DNA of 28,507 nucleotides from Lachnospiraceae bacterium (GCA_900765975.1 CAAFTS010000030.1:1-28507); one strand, 5' to 3'; shown: positions 8,005 through 17,598, counted from the first letter of the stretch. Notes: generated from the letters alone by a model not told the origin. Translations and numbers: made by a program.

Positions 8005-8042
8005 AAAAAAGGCTTCGGAAATGAATTTCCAAAACCTTTTTT
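8005..8042 (-). terminator. terminator after the isomerase gene
   Basis: A hairpin with arms built from AAAAAAGG-TT-GGAAAT and ATTTCC-AA-CCTTTTTT, with two internal mismatches. On the - strand it ends in a run of six U. It lies 45 bases after the isomerase stop and separates the sugar-uptake operon from the ECF operon promoter. Confidence 0.75.
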
Positions 8043-8086
8043 AGAACACATGCCAAATCTGTTCTTCCCTATTTTATTTTTATTGC

Positions 8087-9571
8087 CTATCTCCAAGGAT
8101 TCTCTGTTGGATATCTCACACCAGCTGGCTGATTATATCCAATCTCTTCTACCGGAACGCCAATATATTTAAATACCTCATATAAAGCTTTTCCGTAATT
8201 TCCAAAAGCAACCGCACCATGATGTGGATATCCACCTTCAATTAGTACATGACGGTAAAATCTTCCCATCTCCGGAATTGCGAATACTCCGATGGAGCCA
8301 AAGGATCTTGTTGCTACCGGAAGGATTTCTCCCTGCGCAATATATCCACGCAGAATATTATCTGCTGTACTCTGCAGACGGAAGAATGTGATATCTCCCG
8401 GAAGTAAATCGCCTTCTAATGTTCCCTGTGTTACTTCTTCCGGCAATGTTCTTGCCATAATCATCTGATATTTCATTACGCCGCAAGACAGCTTGCTGGA
8501 TGCAGTATTTCCACAGTGGAATGCCATAAATGTATCTTTCTGTTCATAGTCAAATTTGCCTTTGATATCAGATTCATACATATCTGCCGGTACAGAGTTG
8601 TTGATATCCAACAAAGTTACTGCATCCTGACTGATAACAGTTCCGATAAATTCACTTAATGCCCCGTAAATGTCTACTTCACAAGAAACAGGAATTCCCT
8701 GTGCAGCAAGACGGCTGTTGACATAACATGGAACAAATCCAAACTGTGTCTGGAATGCCGGCCAGCATTTTCCTGCAATTGTGACATATTTTCTATATCC
8801 TCTGTGCTCTTCGATCCAATCTTTCAAAGTCAGTTCATACTGAGCCAGTTTTGTCAGAATCTCTGGTTTTTTATTGCCTTCGCCCAGCTCTTCTTCCATT
8901 TCTTTTACAACTGCTGGAATTCTCTCATCTCCTGCATGTTTATTAAATGCTTCGAACAAATCTAATTCTGAATTTTCTTCAATCTCCACTCCCAGATTGT
9001 AAAGCTGTTTGATTGGAGCATTACATGCCAGGAAATTTAACGGTCTTGGTCCAAAACTAATAATCTTCAAATTCTGTAATCCGTCCACTGCACGTGCAAT
9101 CGGAAGGAAATCATGAACCATATCTGCACACTCTTCTGCTGTTCCAACTGGATATTCCGGAATATATGCTTTTACATTACGAAGCTTCAAATTGTAGCTT
9201 GCATTTAACATACCACAATACGCATCTCCACGACCTTGGATCAAATTATCTCCTGTCTCCTCAGCCGCTGCTACGAACATTTTCGGACCTTCAAAATGTT
9301 TTGCAAGAAGTGTCTCGGAAATTTCAGGACCGAAATTTCCAAGATAAACACAAAGTGCATTACATCCTGCTTTTTTAATATCCTCTAATGCCTGCACCAT
9401 ATGAATTTCACTTTCCACAATACAGATCGGACATTCATATATATCTTCTGCATCATATTTTTCACAATAGGCTTCTACTAATGCTTTTCTTCTATTTACA
9501 GATAAACTCTCAGGAAAGCAATCTCTGCTGACTGCTACAATACCAACTTTTATTTTAGGAATGTTAATCAT
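8087..9571 (-). CDS. L-fucose/L-arabinose isomerase family protein
   Basis: A 494-residue cytoplasmic enzyme of the FucI/AraA fold family, which interconverts an aldose and its ketose with a divalent metal, usually manganese. Candidate metal ligands are E298 in GIPVSCEVDIYG, D322 in TLLDINN and a histidine in GGYPHHGAVAFG (450-451). They match the Glu-Asp-His set of FucI. The length is near AraA (about 500) and shorter than E. coli FucI (about 590). It is the last gene of the sugar ABC operon, 14 bases after the second permease, with AAAGGAG before the ATG. The surface arabinan-type enzymes next door suggest L-arabinose to L-ribulose, but L-fucose or another sugar cannot be excluded. No kinase or epimerase gene lies in the window. 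Confidence 0.85.
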   Translation of the reverse strand: MINIPKIKVGIVAVSRDCFPESLSVNRRKALVEAYCEKYDAEDIYECPICIVESEIHMVQALEDIKKAGCNALCVYLGNFGPEISETLLAKHFEGPKMFVAAAEETGDNLIQGRGDAYCGMLNASYNLKLRNVKAYIPEYPVGTAEECADMVHDFLPIARAVDGLQNLKIISFGPRPLNFLACNAPIKQLYNLGVEIEENSELDLFEAFNKHAGDERIPAVVKEMEEELGEGNKKPEILTKLAQYELTLKDWIEEHRGYRKYVTIAGKCWPAFQTQFGFVPCYVNSRLAAQGIPVSCEVDIYGALSEFIGTVISQDAVTLLDINNSVPADMYESDIKGKFDYEQKDTFMAFHCGNTASSKLSCGVMKYQMIMARTLPEEVTQGTLEGDLLPGDITFFRLQSTADNILRGYIAQGEILPVATRSFGSIGVFAIPEMGRFYRHVLIEGGYPHHGAVAFGNYGKALYEVFKYIGVPVEEIGYNQPAGVRYPTENPWR

Positions 9572-9585
9572 AATCTCTATCTCCT

Positions 9586-10635
9586 TTAATTTGATTTGCT
9601 CTTACGTGACATAATCACACTCTGGATTACAAGGAAGAGACAAAGCATTGCCGCAACTGTAATTCCTGTCCACCAAGCCTGATCCAGACCTGCGGAAGAT
9701 ACAATATTCTGAATGGTACTCAAGGACAGAACACCAAAGAATGTTCCAATAATGTTTCCAACTCCACCTGTCAACAATGTACCACCGATAATGGAAGATG
9801 CAATTGCGTTCATCTCCATACCTGTTGCATGAGATGCTGCTCCTGATCCTACATGAAGGAAGTATACATATCCTCCGATACCTGCCAACAGACCACAGAT
9901 TAAATGTGCTAGGAAACGAGTTCTTTTTACATTAATTCCAAGCATCAATGCACTCTGTCTATTACCACCTACTGCATAAAAACCTCTACCAAGTTTTGTG
10001 TATCGCAGTACGAAGAACAAAATCACAACCAAAAGTACTGCTACGATTACACCAATTTCAACATAAGCATCCACGTATTTGCCGATTCTGTTTACTGTTC
10101 CCATCCCCGGAACAACTACACGAGTATCTTTTAATGCTACAAATGCTTCATTTTCCACATTAAATGGATTTGTATGTACAATTGTTGTCATACCACGTGC
10201 GAAGAACATACCTGCCAATGATACGATAAATGGCTGAATGTCCAGATATGCTACCAGATATCCCTGAACCAGACCAAATGCAAGTCCGATGCCAAGTGCG
10301 ATCAAAAATGAAACGAATACATTTCCACCTTTATAATCCAGATACACTGCACAACACATACTTACCAATGCGGCTACTCCACCAACAGAAATATCAATAC
10401 TTCCTGTAATCATAACGATACTCAATCCACATGATGCAATCAAAAGAGCTGCATTTGCATTCAGAATATTAAAGAATGTCTGTGGTTTCAAGAAACCGCC
10501 GCCCTGGAACAAAATTGCTCCGATATACATTAAGAAGAATACAATTACGGTAATCATCAGAAGCAGATTGGTATCTGACATATTTTTTAAGCTAAATTTC
10601 TTTTTTCCGGTTGCTGTCTTTTTTGTTTTTCCCAT
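9586..10635 (-). CDS. sugar ABC transporter permease, YjfF-like
   Basis: A 349-residue membrane protein of the ribose/galactofuranose ABC permease family with about eight to ten hydrophobic segments. Family stretches include GLSIVMITGSIDISVGGVAA, FALVQG-like FGLVQGYLVAYLDIQPFIVS, YAVGGNRQSALMLGINV and SSIIGGTLLTGGVGN. It is the second of two permease genes and occupies the place of yjfF in the ytfQ-ytfR-ytfT-yjfF order. It starts one base after the previous stop, with AAAGGAGG at a good distance. The two permeases probably form a heterodimeric channel. Sugar specificity is set mainly by the binding protein. Confidence 0.9.
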   Translation of the reverse strand: MGKTKKTATGKKKFSLKNMSDTNLLLMITVIVFFLMYIGAILFQGGGFLKPQTFFNILNANAALLIASCGLSIVMITGSIDISVGGVAALVSMCCAVYLDYKGGNVFVSFLIALGIGLAFGLVQGYLVAYLDIQPFIVSLAGMFFARGMTTIVHTNPFNVENEAFVALKDTRVVVPGMGTVNRIGKYVDAYVEIGVIVAVLLVVILFFVLRYTKLGRGFYAVGGNRQSALMLGINVKRTRFLAHLICGLLAGIGGYVYFLHVGSGAASHATGMEMNAIASSIIGGTLLTGGVGNIIGTFFGVLSLSTIQNIVSSAGLDQAWWTGITVAAMLCLFLVIQSVIMSRKSKSN

Positions 10636-10636
10636 T

Positions 10637-11701
10637 TTAAGCAGCCTCCTTTGCCTGTAATTTAAACTTCTTCGTTAATCCAGCCATTTTCTTTCTCACT
10701 GCAGGTGCACTGAATACAACAAGCGCGATTACAACAACTGCTTTGTATGCTGAAAGTGCTGCAGACTCTACATTGAATTTATAAAGTGTTGTTGTCAAAA
10801 ACTGAATTACATATGCTCCTAAAATAGAAGCTGTCATATTGAACTTACCGCCACTCAGTGCGTTTCCGCCAAGAGCAACTGCAAGGATTGCATCCATTTC
10901 AATGTCTTTTGCAATAACTGAATAGTTGATTGAAGATAAGCGGCTTACTTTAATTAAACCTACAACAGCTACGCATACTCCGAGAATTACAAAAGAAATA
11001 AATTTAATAAATGCAGGATTCAAACCATTTAATCTGGAAGAATGTTCGTTAATTCCTACTGCCTGTGTATACAAACCTAAGTTTGTATATTTCAATGCTA
11101 ATGCAGTGATCAATACACAGATTGCCATAATAAATACCGGTGTCGGAATCGGAATACCCGGAATAAATCCACCATATACTCCAAAAGATTCATCACTGAT
11201 AACCGGAAGTTCATTATTATTGATCCATGCTGCAATTGAACGACCTGCTGTATATAGAATCAAAGTTGCAATCATCGGTTGAATATTGAACTTAGATACT
11301 AAAAGACCATTAAATGCTCCACACAACATTGCTGCTACACACGCTGCTAAAAATGCAAGAATAATTGGTGCCTGCAACTCATCCGGGCGAGAGTTTGTTC
11401 CGCACAGTACTCGAAGGATTACAGATCCTGCAATCGCTACTGTAGCTCCAACACTGATGTCCTGTCCGCCAGATGCCGCTGTAACTAATGTCATACCAAT
11501 TGCCAAAATTGCAAGCTCTGAACCATAGTCCAGAATTGTAATCAGATATCCGGATAATACCGGATCTCCTGCGCTATTTACACCCATTGTAATTTTATAG
11601 AAAGACGGATCAATAATCAGATTAAACAATGCAAGGATAATCAATGCTACAATCGGAATAAAGATCTGTTTTCCTTTCATTTTATTTATCACGTTCTTCA
11701 T
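10637..11701 (-). CDS. sugar ABC transporter permease, YtfT-like
   Basis: A 354-residue permease of the same family as its neighbour, with a hydrophobic N-terminal helix (about 12-30) and about eight to ten membrane segments in all. Diagnostic stretches are GMTLVTAASGGQDISVGATV, KFNIQPMIATLILYTAGR, YTQAVGINEHSSRLNGLNP and LAVALGGNALSGGKFN. The start follows the ATPase stop after two bases, with GGAGGTGA 9 bases upstream. The position equals ytfT in the E. coli galactofuranose importer operon. A pentofuranose or hexofuranose substrate fits the linked GH43 enzymes. Confidence 0.9.
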   Translation of the reverse strand: MKNVINKMKGKQIFIPIVALIILALFNLIIDPSFYKITMGVNSAGDPVLSGYLITILDYGSELAILAIGMTLVTAASGGQDISVGATVAIAGSVILRVLCGTNSRPDELQAPIILAFLAACVAAMLCGAFNGLLVSKFNIQPMIATLILYTAGRSIAAWINNNELPVISDESFGVYGGFIPGIPIPTPVFIMAICVLITALALKYTNLGLYTQAVGINEHSSRLNGLNPAFIKFISFVILGVCVAVVGLIKVSRLSSINYSVIAKDIEMDAILAVALGGNALSGGKFNMTASILGAYVIQFLTTTLYKFNVESAALSAYKAVVVIALVVFSAPAVRKKMAGLTKKFKLQAKEAA

Positions 11702-11703
11702 AA

Positions 11704-13230
11704 TTAATTGTCACCTCCGGCAATCGTCGCCATAATACTGCTCTGTGCCAATTCATCACCTGAAAGTTCTCCGACAACTTTGCGGTCACGCATAACAACC
11801 AGTCGTGAACAAGTACGGAGCATCTCATCTGTCTCAGATGAAATAAATGTTACACTCATACCTTCAGAAGCAAGTTTTAATACCAATTTCTGAATCTCAA
11901 TCTTTGTACCTACATCAATTCCTCGTGTCGGCTCATCCAAAATCAAATATTCCGGATGTGTCAAAAGCCAACGTGCAAGAATTACTTTCTGCTGATTTCC
12001 ACCGGATAATGCCTTGATTGGTGTATCTGCAGATGCTGTCTTAATCTCCAAAAGTTTAATATACTCTTCTGCAAATTTATTTTTCTCTGCTTTTGAGAAC
12101 GGGCGGAAGAATCCACGCAGTACCTGCGCAGCAAGAATAATATTATCTCTTACAGACAGATCGCCTACGATACCATCCATCTTCCGGTCTTCCGGCAGAT
12201 ATGCAATTCCCTGTTTCATAGCATCCAATGGTTTTGAAATTTTAATTTCTTTTCCATTTTTCTTCATCTTACCGTGGATTACTCTGTCTGCGCCAAAGAT
12301 TGCACGTACACATTCGCTTCGACCTGAGCCCAGCAAGCCTGTAAATCCATTGACTTCTCCTTTTTTAATATAGAAATCAAATGGTTTAATACCTGCGTTA
12401 CTCTGTAAACCTTCTGCCTCAAAGAGTAGAGCTTCTCCCTCTTTGCTTTCATAGGCTTTCTGTTCGCCCTTAATATCGGACATATCATCCAATTCCTTAC
12501 CGAGCATAGTTGCTACCAATTTTACTCTCGGCAGGTCTTTAATTTCATATTCACCGACAAGCTTACCATCCCTCAGAACTGTAATCTTGTCACATACTTC
12601 GTATACCTGATCCAGGAAATGTGTTACGAAAATAATTCCAACACCCTTTGCTTTCAGGTCACGCATCAATCCAAACAATTTCTCAACTTCCTGCTCATCC
12701 AGAGAAGAAGTTGGCTCATCCAAAATCAATACCTTACAATCCATATCTACAGCACGAGCAATCGCTACCATCTGCTGGATTGCGATGGAACAACTGGATA
12801 ACTGCTGTGTTGCCTTAGCAGGAATATCCAACGACTGGAGGATTTTATCTGCATCCTCATTCATTTTTTTCCAATTTGTACAAATATTTTTTCCTCGTCC
12901 AATGTACATATTTTCTGCTACTGACAGATTCGGACACAATGTAATTTCCTGATATACTGTACTAATACCAAGATTCTGTGCATCTTGTGGGGAACGGATC
13001 ACAGCCGCTTTATCAAGCCCCTTCAAATAAATTTCCCCTTCATCTTTTTCGTATACTCCGGTCAGCACCTTGATCAATGTAGATTTTCCAGCTCCATTTT
13101 CGCCCATCAGTGCATGAATTTCACCTTCACATAATGTAAAATCTACTGCCTGCAGCGCCTGGACACCGGGAAAGCCTTTGTATATGTTTCGCATTTCTAA
13201 TACAGATTTCTCTTTCACCAGCGTATTCAC
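11704..13230 (-). CDS. sugar ABC transporter ATPase, YtfR-like (two ABC domains)
   Basis: A 508-residue ATPase with two ABC domains, the standard form for the ribose/galactose/galactofuranose importers. Domain 1 has a full Walker A GENGAGKST (43-51) and Walker B VLILDEPTSSLD. Domain 2 has the family's usual degenerate Walker A (GLLGSGRSE) with an intact signature LSGGNQQKVILARWL and Walker B YLILDEPTRGID. Start codon is GTG at 13230, supported by AAAGG 7 bases upstream. About 100 bases with a strong hairpin separate it from the binding-protein gene. It powers import through the two permeases that follow. Confidence 0.93.
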   Translation of the reverse strand: MNTLVKEKSVLEMRNIYKGFPGVQALQAVDFTLCEGEIHALMGENGAGKSTLIKVLTGVYEKDEGEIYLKGLDKAAVIRSPQDAQNLGISTVYQEITLCPNLSVAENMYIGRGKNICTNWKKMNEDADKILQSLDIPAKATQQLSSCSIAIQQMVAIARAVDMDCKVLILDEPTSSLDEQEVEKLFGLMRDLKAKGVGIIFVTHFLDQVYEVCDKITVLRDGKLVGEYEIKDLPRVKLVATMLGKELDDMSDIKGEQKAYESKEGEALLFEAEGLQSNAGIKPFDFYIKKGEVNGFTGLLGSGRSECVRAIFGADRVIHGKMKKNGKEIKISKPLDAMKQGIAYLPEDRKMDGIVGDLSVRDNIILAAQVLRGFFRPFSKAEKNKFAEEYIKLLEIKTASADTPIKALSGGNQQKVILARWLLTHPEYLILDEPTRGIDVGTKIEIQKLVLKLASEGMSVTFISSETDEMLRTCSRLVVMRDRKVVGELSGDELAQSSIMATIAGGDN

Positions 13231-13268
13231 CTCTTCACCTTTATTTGTTCACTCTTCTTTTAAGTAAT

Positions 13269-13293
13269 ACAGGCGCGGTAAACCCGCGCCTGT
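13269..13293 (-). promoter_or_regulatory. intercistronic hairpin between binding-protein and ATPase genes
   Basis: A perfect 10-base-pair GC-rich stem (ACAGGCGCGG / CCGCGCCTGT) with a 5-base loop lies between the binding-protein stop and the ATPase start. No U-run follows on the - strand. It is therefore more likely an mRNA-stabilizing or partial attenuation element that keeps binding-protein transcript above that of the membrane parts, as is common in sugar ABC operons. Confidence 0.7.
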
Positions 13294-13334
13294 AAAGTCA
13301 GCCACTTAGATACCTTTTACTTCCAATCCACGTA

Positions 13335-14330
13335 TTAGATTCCGTATGTATCAACATCTTCCTGTGTGATTGTTGTTGCGTCAAATCCCTTTTCATCCAT
13401 GATGATTGTTTTTTCTTCGATTTTCTCACCTTTTTCAATTTTCTGGATTACTTCGTCAATATATTTAGCCTGGAATGGGTTGCACTGTCCGTCATAGTTC
13501 CAGTTCTGAGCCAGAAGTTCTTCCAATGCCCACTTGTTGCAGTCAAATCCCATGATTACAACGTCTTTTCCAACACCATGAGGAATATTTGCTTTGTCAA
13601 GAGCTGCTACAGCACCTTTTGCCATATCATCATTTTCAGCGTAGATAACATTGAATTTCTGACCTGCATCGATTGCAGACTGTACAATCTGCTGTGCTTT
13701 CTCTGCATTCCACTCTGCTGTCTGCTGTGTTACAATGTTCCATCCTTCTTCTTTTGCCATTGCATCCAAAGCTTCAGAACGTCCTTTCTGTGCTGCAGAT
13801 CCCATAACTCCCTGAAGGTGAATGATATTGTACTCGCCGAGTTCCTGATCCTTCAACCATGTAGCCGCTGTTTCACCTTCTTTTGCCATATCGGATACGA
13901 TAGATGCTTCGTAAAGACTCTCATCTGCGTCAATTGTACGGTCGAAAAGGATTACTCTTGTGCCGGCATCCTGTGCATCTTTCAGTACAGAATCCCATCC
14001 TGATGTATCTGCTGCTGATAACAGAAGATAATCAACTCCGTCCTGGATGAATTTCTGAGCTGCTGTAATCTGCTCATCGTTCTTCAAGCTGTATGCAAAA
14101 GAAGCTTCATAGCCATTTTCTTCTGTGAACAACTCTTTCAAATCTTTGTCATTTGCTGTACGGAATCCTGATTCGTTTGGATCATTGTTGATAATACCAA
14201 CTTTAATCATACCGCCGTCGCTTCCTGCTTCTGCTGCATCATCTGCCGGAGCTTCCTTTTGTCCACATCCAACTGCCATTGTTGCTGCCATTGCTGTACA
14301 TAATAAGATACTTACGATTTTTTTCTTCAT
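13335..14330 (-). CDS. sugar ABC transporter substrate-binding lipoprotein, YtfQ-like
   Basis: A 331-residue extracellular lipoprotein. The signal peptide is MKKKIVSILL onward with lipobox AVGC and the lipidated Cys at 22, then an acidic linker (about 25-40). The rest is a periplasmic-binding-protein type I fold: KVGIINNDPNESGFRTAN, AAQKFIQDGVDYLLLS, VILFDRTIDADESLYEASI and YAENDDMAKGAVAALDKA. It resembles E. coli YtfQ, but the pocket-lining segment GFSQVGSES-type is replaced by GIINNDPNES. First gene of the importer operon, with GGGAGGA 8 bases before the ATG. It would deliver a furanose sugar, perhaps arabinofuranose, to the YtfT/YjfF-like permeases (inferred). Confidence 0.9.
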   Translation of the reverse strand: MKKKIVSILLCTAMAATMAVGCGQKEAPADDAAEAGSDGGMIKVGIINNDPNESGFRTANDKDLKELFTEENGYEASFAYSLKNDEQITAAQKFIQDGVDYLLLSAADTSGWDSVLKDAQDAGTRVILFDRTIDADESLYEASIVSDMAKEGETAATWLKDQELGEYNIIHLQGVMGSAAQKGRSEALDAMAKEEGWNIVTQQTAEWNAEKAQQIVQSAIDAGQKFNVIYAENDDMAKGAVAALDKANIPHGVGKDVVIMGFDCNKWALEELLAQNWNYDGQCNPFQAKYIDEVIQKIEKGEKIEEKTIIMDEKGFDATTITQEDVDTYGI

Positions 14331-14388
14331 GATAAAAATCCTCCCTTAGTCTATTTTCCGGTTTTTTGTCTCCCCGGTTGATGACTTA

Positions 14389-14417
14389 ACTATACGGATT
14401 TTTTCATCTTTTTTAAA
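14389..14417 (-). promoter_or_regulatory. candidate promoter of the sugar importer operon
   Basis: On the - strand, TTTAAA (14417-14412), a 17-base spacer and TATAGT (14394-14389) lie about 60 bases before the binding-protein start. Both boxes depart from consensus, as expected for an activator-dependent promoter. The AT-rich stretch upstream (14418-14475) could hold sites for the adjacent AraC-type response regulator. No terminator is visible after the kinase gene, so read-through from the sensor operon is also possible. Confidence 0.45.
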
Positions 14418-14476
14418 CCATCTATCTTCAGTAAAAAGTATATAATTTTTTAATTTTTAATTTTTTTTTTGATTTT

Positions 14477-15958
14477 TTATGATAAAGTTGTGATTTTTTC
14501 AGGCAGACGAATTGTTGCCTCTGTACCTACATTTTCTTCACTTTCTATTTCTAGCCCAAACTCCTCTCCATAGTAATATTTAATTCTTTGATTTACATTT
14601 GCCAATCCGAAACTTTCACTTTCCTTCTGATCTACACGTCTGGCAATATTATTTCTCAACGTTGTCAAAATCTCTTTTGACATTCCTTTTCCATTATCAA
14701 TTACTTTAAAAACTAGTTCATCATCTTCACGATATCCTTCTAAAACAATCCTGCTCTTTCCTCTCTTCTTCTTAACACCATGATAAAGCGCATTTTCTAC
14801 CAATGGTTGCAAAAGAAGCTTCGGAATCTTATATTCCATAATATTGTCTTCCATTTTAATCTCATATTCCATAATATCTTGATAACGAAATCCCTGAATC
14901 CGGAGATAACTTTCGATATGAGATTTTTCCTCACGAATAGAGACAAAATCTTTTCCCTGCGCTAATGTTGTACGGAAAAAATTAGATAAATATGTGACCA
15001 TAGAGATCACATCTTCTTTTTGATTATCCTCTGCAAGCCACACAATCGCATCCAATGTATTATATAGAAAATGAGGATTAATCTGCTCCTGAAGAAGTCT
15101 TGTCTCCATAAGATGTAAATTTTTCTCTTTCTCTTTAATATTTTCTACCAAACTTCCAATTTCACCGGCCATATTATTAAAACTATCCGACAGTACTTGT
15201 ATTTCCTTAATATCAGCCTCATCTACCTGAACATCAAAATTTCCCTCTGATACTTTTTCAGTCAATTCACACAGTTCACGTACCGGTTCTGTAATATCTC
15301 GAACAGCACGTAATGTTAAAATCAGAGCCATATAAATTGCCATTGCAATGATCAAAATGCAGAGCACAGTAATTCTATCGTTATATTTTTCCTGAAAATT
15401 ACAAACCTGTTGCAATTGTACCGTTTCTAAACGAATATACTCCTGAATTCCTTCTTCAATAATCGTTGTTAACATATAAATATTTTCATCCAGATATGTC
15501 ATATTATCTTCATATTTTCCGCTATTTTGAATCATATCTTCTAACGTCTGCATATTCAACATCAATGCTTCTAGTGTATTAGATAACCTGATAATCTGAT
15601 TATGATTAATCTCAATTGTTGTCATATGAGATAACTCTTTACATTTTTCTTTCATCTCATCAATAGATTGGTATGGATCCACGGTAACAATTCCGTTTAC
15701 AGTAACTTCTCCGTTTCCCAATTCCTTAAATCCAACTTTTCGTACAACTGCCAGATATGCACTATAATCCATGGCTTCTTTAAATCCCAGGCTATCATTT
15801 GCATAAATAATACTTTTGGTAATATCTGAATATGTTTTTGTTAAATCAAACACTGCATCCATACTGTAAGCCAACGTAAAAAGCATAGGCAGAAATACAA
15901 CCAATACAATCATCGCCAGTTTTTTGTTCAGCGATACCTTTTTTCTACCTTTTTTCAT
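14477..15958 (-). CDS. YesM-type sensor histidine kinase
   Basis: A 493-residue membrane sensor kinase. A first membrane helix (about 14-32), a mostly helical outer sensor region (about 33-195) and a second membrane helix (195-217) are followed by a HAMP-like region (218-270). The His_kinase domain has EQINPHFLYNTLDAI with the phosphorylated H296. The ATPase part has LLLQPLVENALYHG (N389), DNGKGM (421-426) and GLANVNQRI. This is the LytS/YesM class usually paired with AraC-type regulators. It starts 3 bases after the regulator's stop, with AAAGGG 7 bases upstream. Its short outer domain probably reads the sugar through the membrane-anchored binding protein encoded first in the operon. Confidence 0.9.
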   Translation of the reverse strand: MKKGRKKVSLNKKLAMIVLVVFLPMLFTLAYSMDAVFDLTKTYSDITKSIIYANDSLGFKEAMDYSAYLAVVRKVGFKELGNGEVTVNGIVTVDPYQSIDEMKEKCKELSHMTTIEINHNQIIRLSNTLEALMLNMQTLEDMIQNSGKYEDNMTYLDENIYMLTTIIEEGIQEYIRLETVQLQQVCNFQEKYNDRITVLCILIIAMAIYMALILTLRAVRDITEPVRELCELTEKVSEGNFDVQVDEADIKEIQVLSDSFNNMAGEIGSLVENIKEKEKNLHLMETRLLQEQINPHFLYNTLDAIVWLAEDNQKEDVISMVTYLSNFFRTTLAQGKDFVSIREEKSHIESYLRIQGFRYQDIMEYEIKMEDNIMEYKIPKLLLQPLVENALYHGVKKKRGKSRIVLEGYREDDELVFKVIDNGKGMSKEILTTLRNNIARRVDQKESESFGLANVNQRIKYYYGEEFGLEIESEENVGTEATIRLPEKITTLS

Positions 15959-15961
15959 GTT

Positions 15962-17581
15962 CTATCCCTTTCTACGTGCCCGGTATTCTTTTGGCGAACA
16001 CCCTTGTGTCTTCTTAAATATATAACTAAAATAATGAGGGTCTCTATAGCCGACCTCATATCCGATTTCAGACGTTTTCATTGCTGAACACATCAAATAC
16101 TCTTTTGCCTTTGTCATTCTCACTTCTGTCAAATACTCTACAAAAGTTTGTCCCACCTCTTTACTAAAAATCGAACTAAAATAACTCGGACTCATTCCAA
16201 CACGCATTGCTACTGTATTTAATGAAATTTCTTCTGTCATATAATTCTTTTCAATCTCTTCTTTTGCAACAACTATAATATCAGAATATCTTCTTCCACT
16301 AGCCTTATCCCGAAGATCAATCGCTCTTCCAAGTAATCTTTCCAGATATTCCTTCATACCTCTGACACTTCCGATTCTCTGACTTGCATTTTGAAGTTCT
16401 TTCACCTCACTCTGCAAAGAATCTCTCTGCGCAATCTTTTCACAAAAAGATAAAATCACAATGCAAATATCCATAACCACATATTGTCTTACCATCAAAG
16501 ATCGCATATGCTCTTTCTCCAGCTGCATCGCATAAGCCTCGCAGAAATCAGCTACCTCTTCTTTTGTTCCATTATTCAAAAATTTCTCTAATACTGTCCT
16601 GGATTTTCCAACTTCCACAAATCCCTCAACCGGAACATCTCCCTCTTCCCCCTGCACCTGTAGATCATCAATAGAAATAATCTGATTTGCTTTCTCTGTA
16701 AATCGAGATGCAAATACTTTGTCTGCTTCTCGAAATGAATATTTTAGCTTACGAATTCGATCTACATTTTTTCCTATCGCACCAAAATACTCTATCTGTT
16801 TCTGATTATTCATCATAGTTTCCAAGTGCTCACGGAGGTCTTCGATCTTCTCCTGCATCTTCTCTTCATCCTCTGCCATAACAAGAAATGCCCATCCAAA
16901 GATTCCTCGCTGAAACATACAGACATTCTGTAGTTTACTTATTTCTTTTTCTATTTCCTCTCCGGCTTGCACCATCTGCTCCAGCATTTCCTGTTCATCG
17001 GAATTCATAAGCAGCTTAAACAGACAAACAGAATAGCAAAGCGCACTTAAGTTCATTCCAAACTTTTTTCCTTCTTCAACCGCTTCACTCATAGACATTT
17101 CTCCAAATGTCAGACGATCAAACAGTTTGGATTTTTTATTTTCTGTATTTTCCTGCATATCTTTAGAATAACGGATTAATAATTCTTTTTCTTCCCGTTC
17201 CTGCAAAATACTTTGTTTCACCTGTTTTAAAGCATCTAACAGTTTTGTGGAAGAAATCGGTTTTAATAAATAATCGGTTACTCCAAGTTTAATTGCTTCT
17301 TTAGCATATTGAAATTCATCATAACCACTTAAAATAATAATCTTTATATCTGGAAGCTCTGCTCGGATTAAACGACTCAATTCCAATCCATCCATAAAAG
17401 GCATTCGAATATCAGTAATCAATATATCTGGTTTTTCCTTCAGAATTAACGGATACGCTAATTCTCCGTCACTAGCTTCTCCCACAAACTCATAGCCCTC
17501 TTCTTCCCAATCTATACTCCGTTTCACACCATTTCGAATAATCACTTCATCTTCTACAAGAAATACCTTGATACCGCTCAT
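15962..17581 (-). CDS. YesN-type response regulator with AraC DNA-binding domain
   Basis: A 539-residue cytoplasmic regulator. The receiver domain (about 1-120) has VEDE near the start, the phosphorylated Asp (57) in ILITDIRMPFMDG, and LLKP as the conserved Lys. A long middle region (about 130-430) is of the YesN kind. The C-terminal 100 residues are an AraC/XylS double helix-turn-helix ending in GYRDPHYFSYIFKKTQGCSPKEYR. The ATG at 17590 lies only 2 bases from GGGGG, so the ATG at 17581 (10 bases away) is preferred. It is the middle gene of the sensor operon. It most likely activates the importer operon and perhaps the GH43 genes. Confidence 0.9.
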   Translation of the reverse strand: MSGIKVFLVEDEVIIRNGVKRSIDWEEEGYEFVGEASDGELAYPLILKEKPDILITDIRMPFMDGLELSRLIRAELPDIKIIILSGYDEFQYAKEAIKLGVTDYLLKPISSTKLLDALKQVKQSILQEREEKELLIRYSKDMQENTENKKSKLFDRLTFGEMSMSEAVEEGKKFGMNLSALCYSVCLFKLLMNSDEQEMLEQMVQAGEEIEKEISKLQNVCMFQRGIFGWAFLVMAEDEEKMQEKIEDLREHLETMMNNQKQIEYFGAIGKNVDRIRKLKYSFREADKVFASRFTEKANQIISIDDLQVQGEEGDVPVEGFVEVGKSRTVLEKFLNNGTKEEVADFCEAYAMQLEKEHMRSLMVRQYVVMDICIVILSFCEKIAQRDSLQSEVKELQNASQRIGSVRGMKEYLERLLGRAIDLRDKASGRRYSDIIVVAKEEIEKNYMTEEISLNTVAMRVGMSPSYFSSIFSKEVGQTFVEYLTEVRMTKAKEYLMCSAMKTSEIGYEVGYRDPHYFSYIFKKTQGCSPKEYRARRKG

Positions 17582-17598
17582 CTTCTGCATACCCCCGT

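Noticed and set aside
13578..14003. 141-codon open frame on the + strand opposite the sugar-binding lipoprotein gene.
   Set aside because: Cys/Phe-rich shadow of a well-supported binding-protein gene; no start signals.
14440..14475. A/T homopolymer runs after the histidine kinase gene, looking like a terminator.
   Set aside because: No GC-containing stem precedes the T-runs, so a Rho-independent terminator is not supported.
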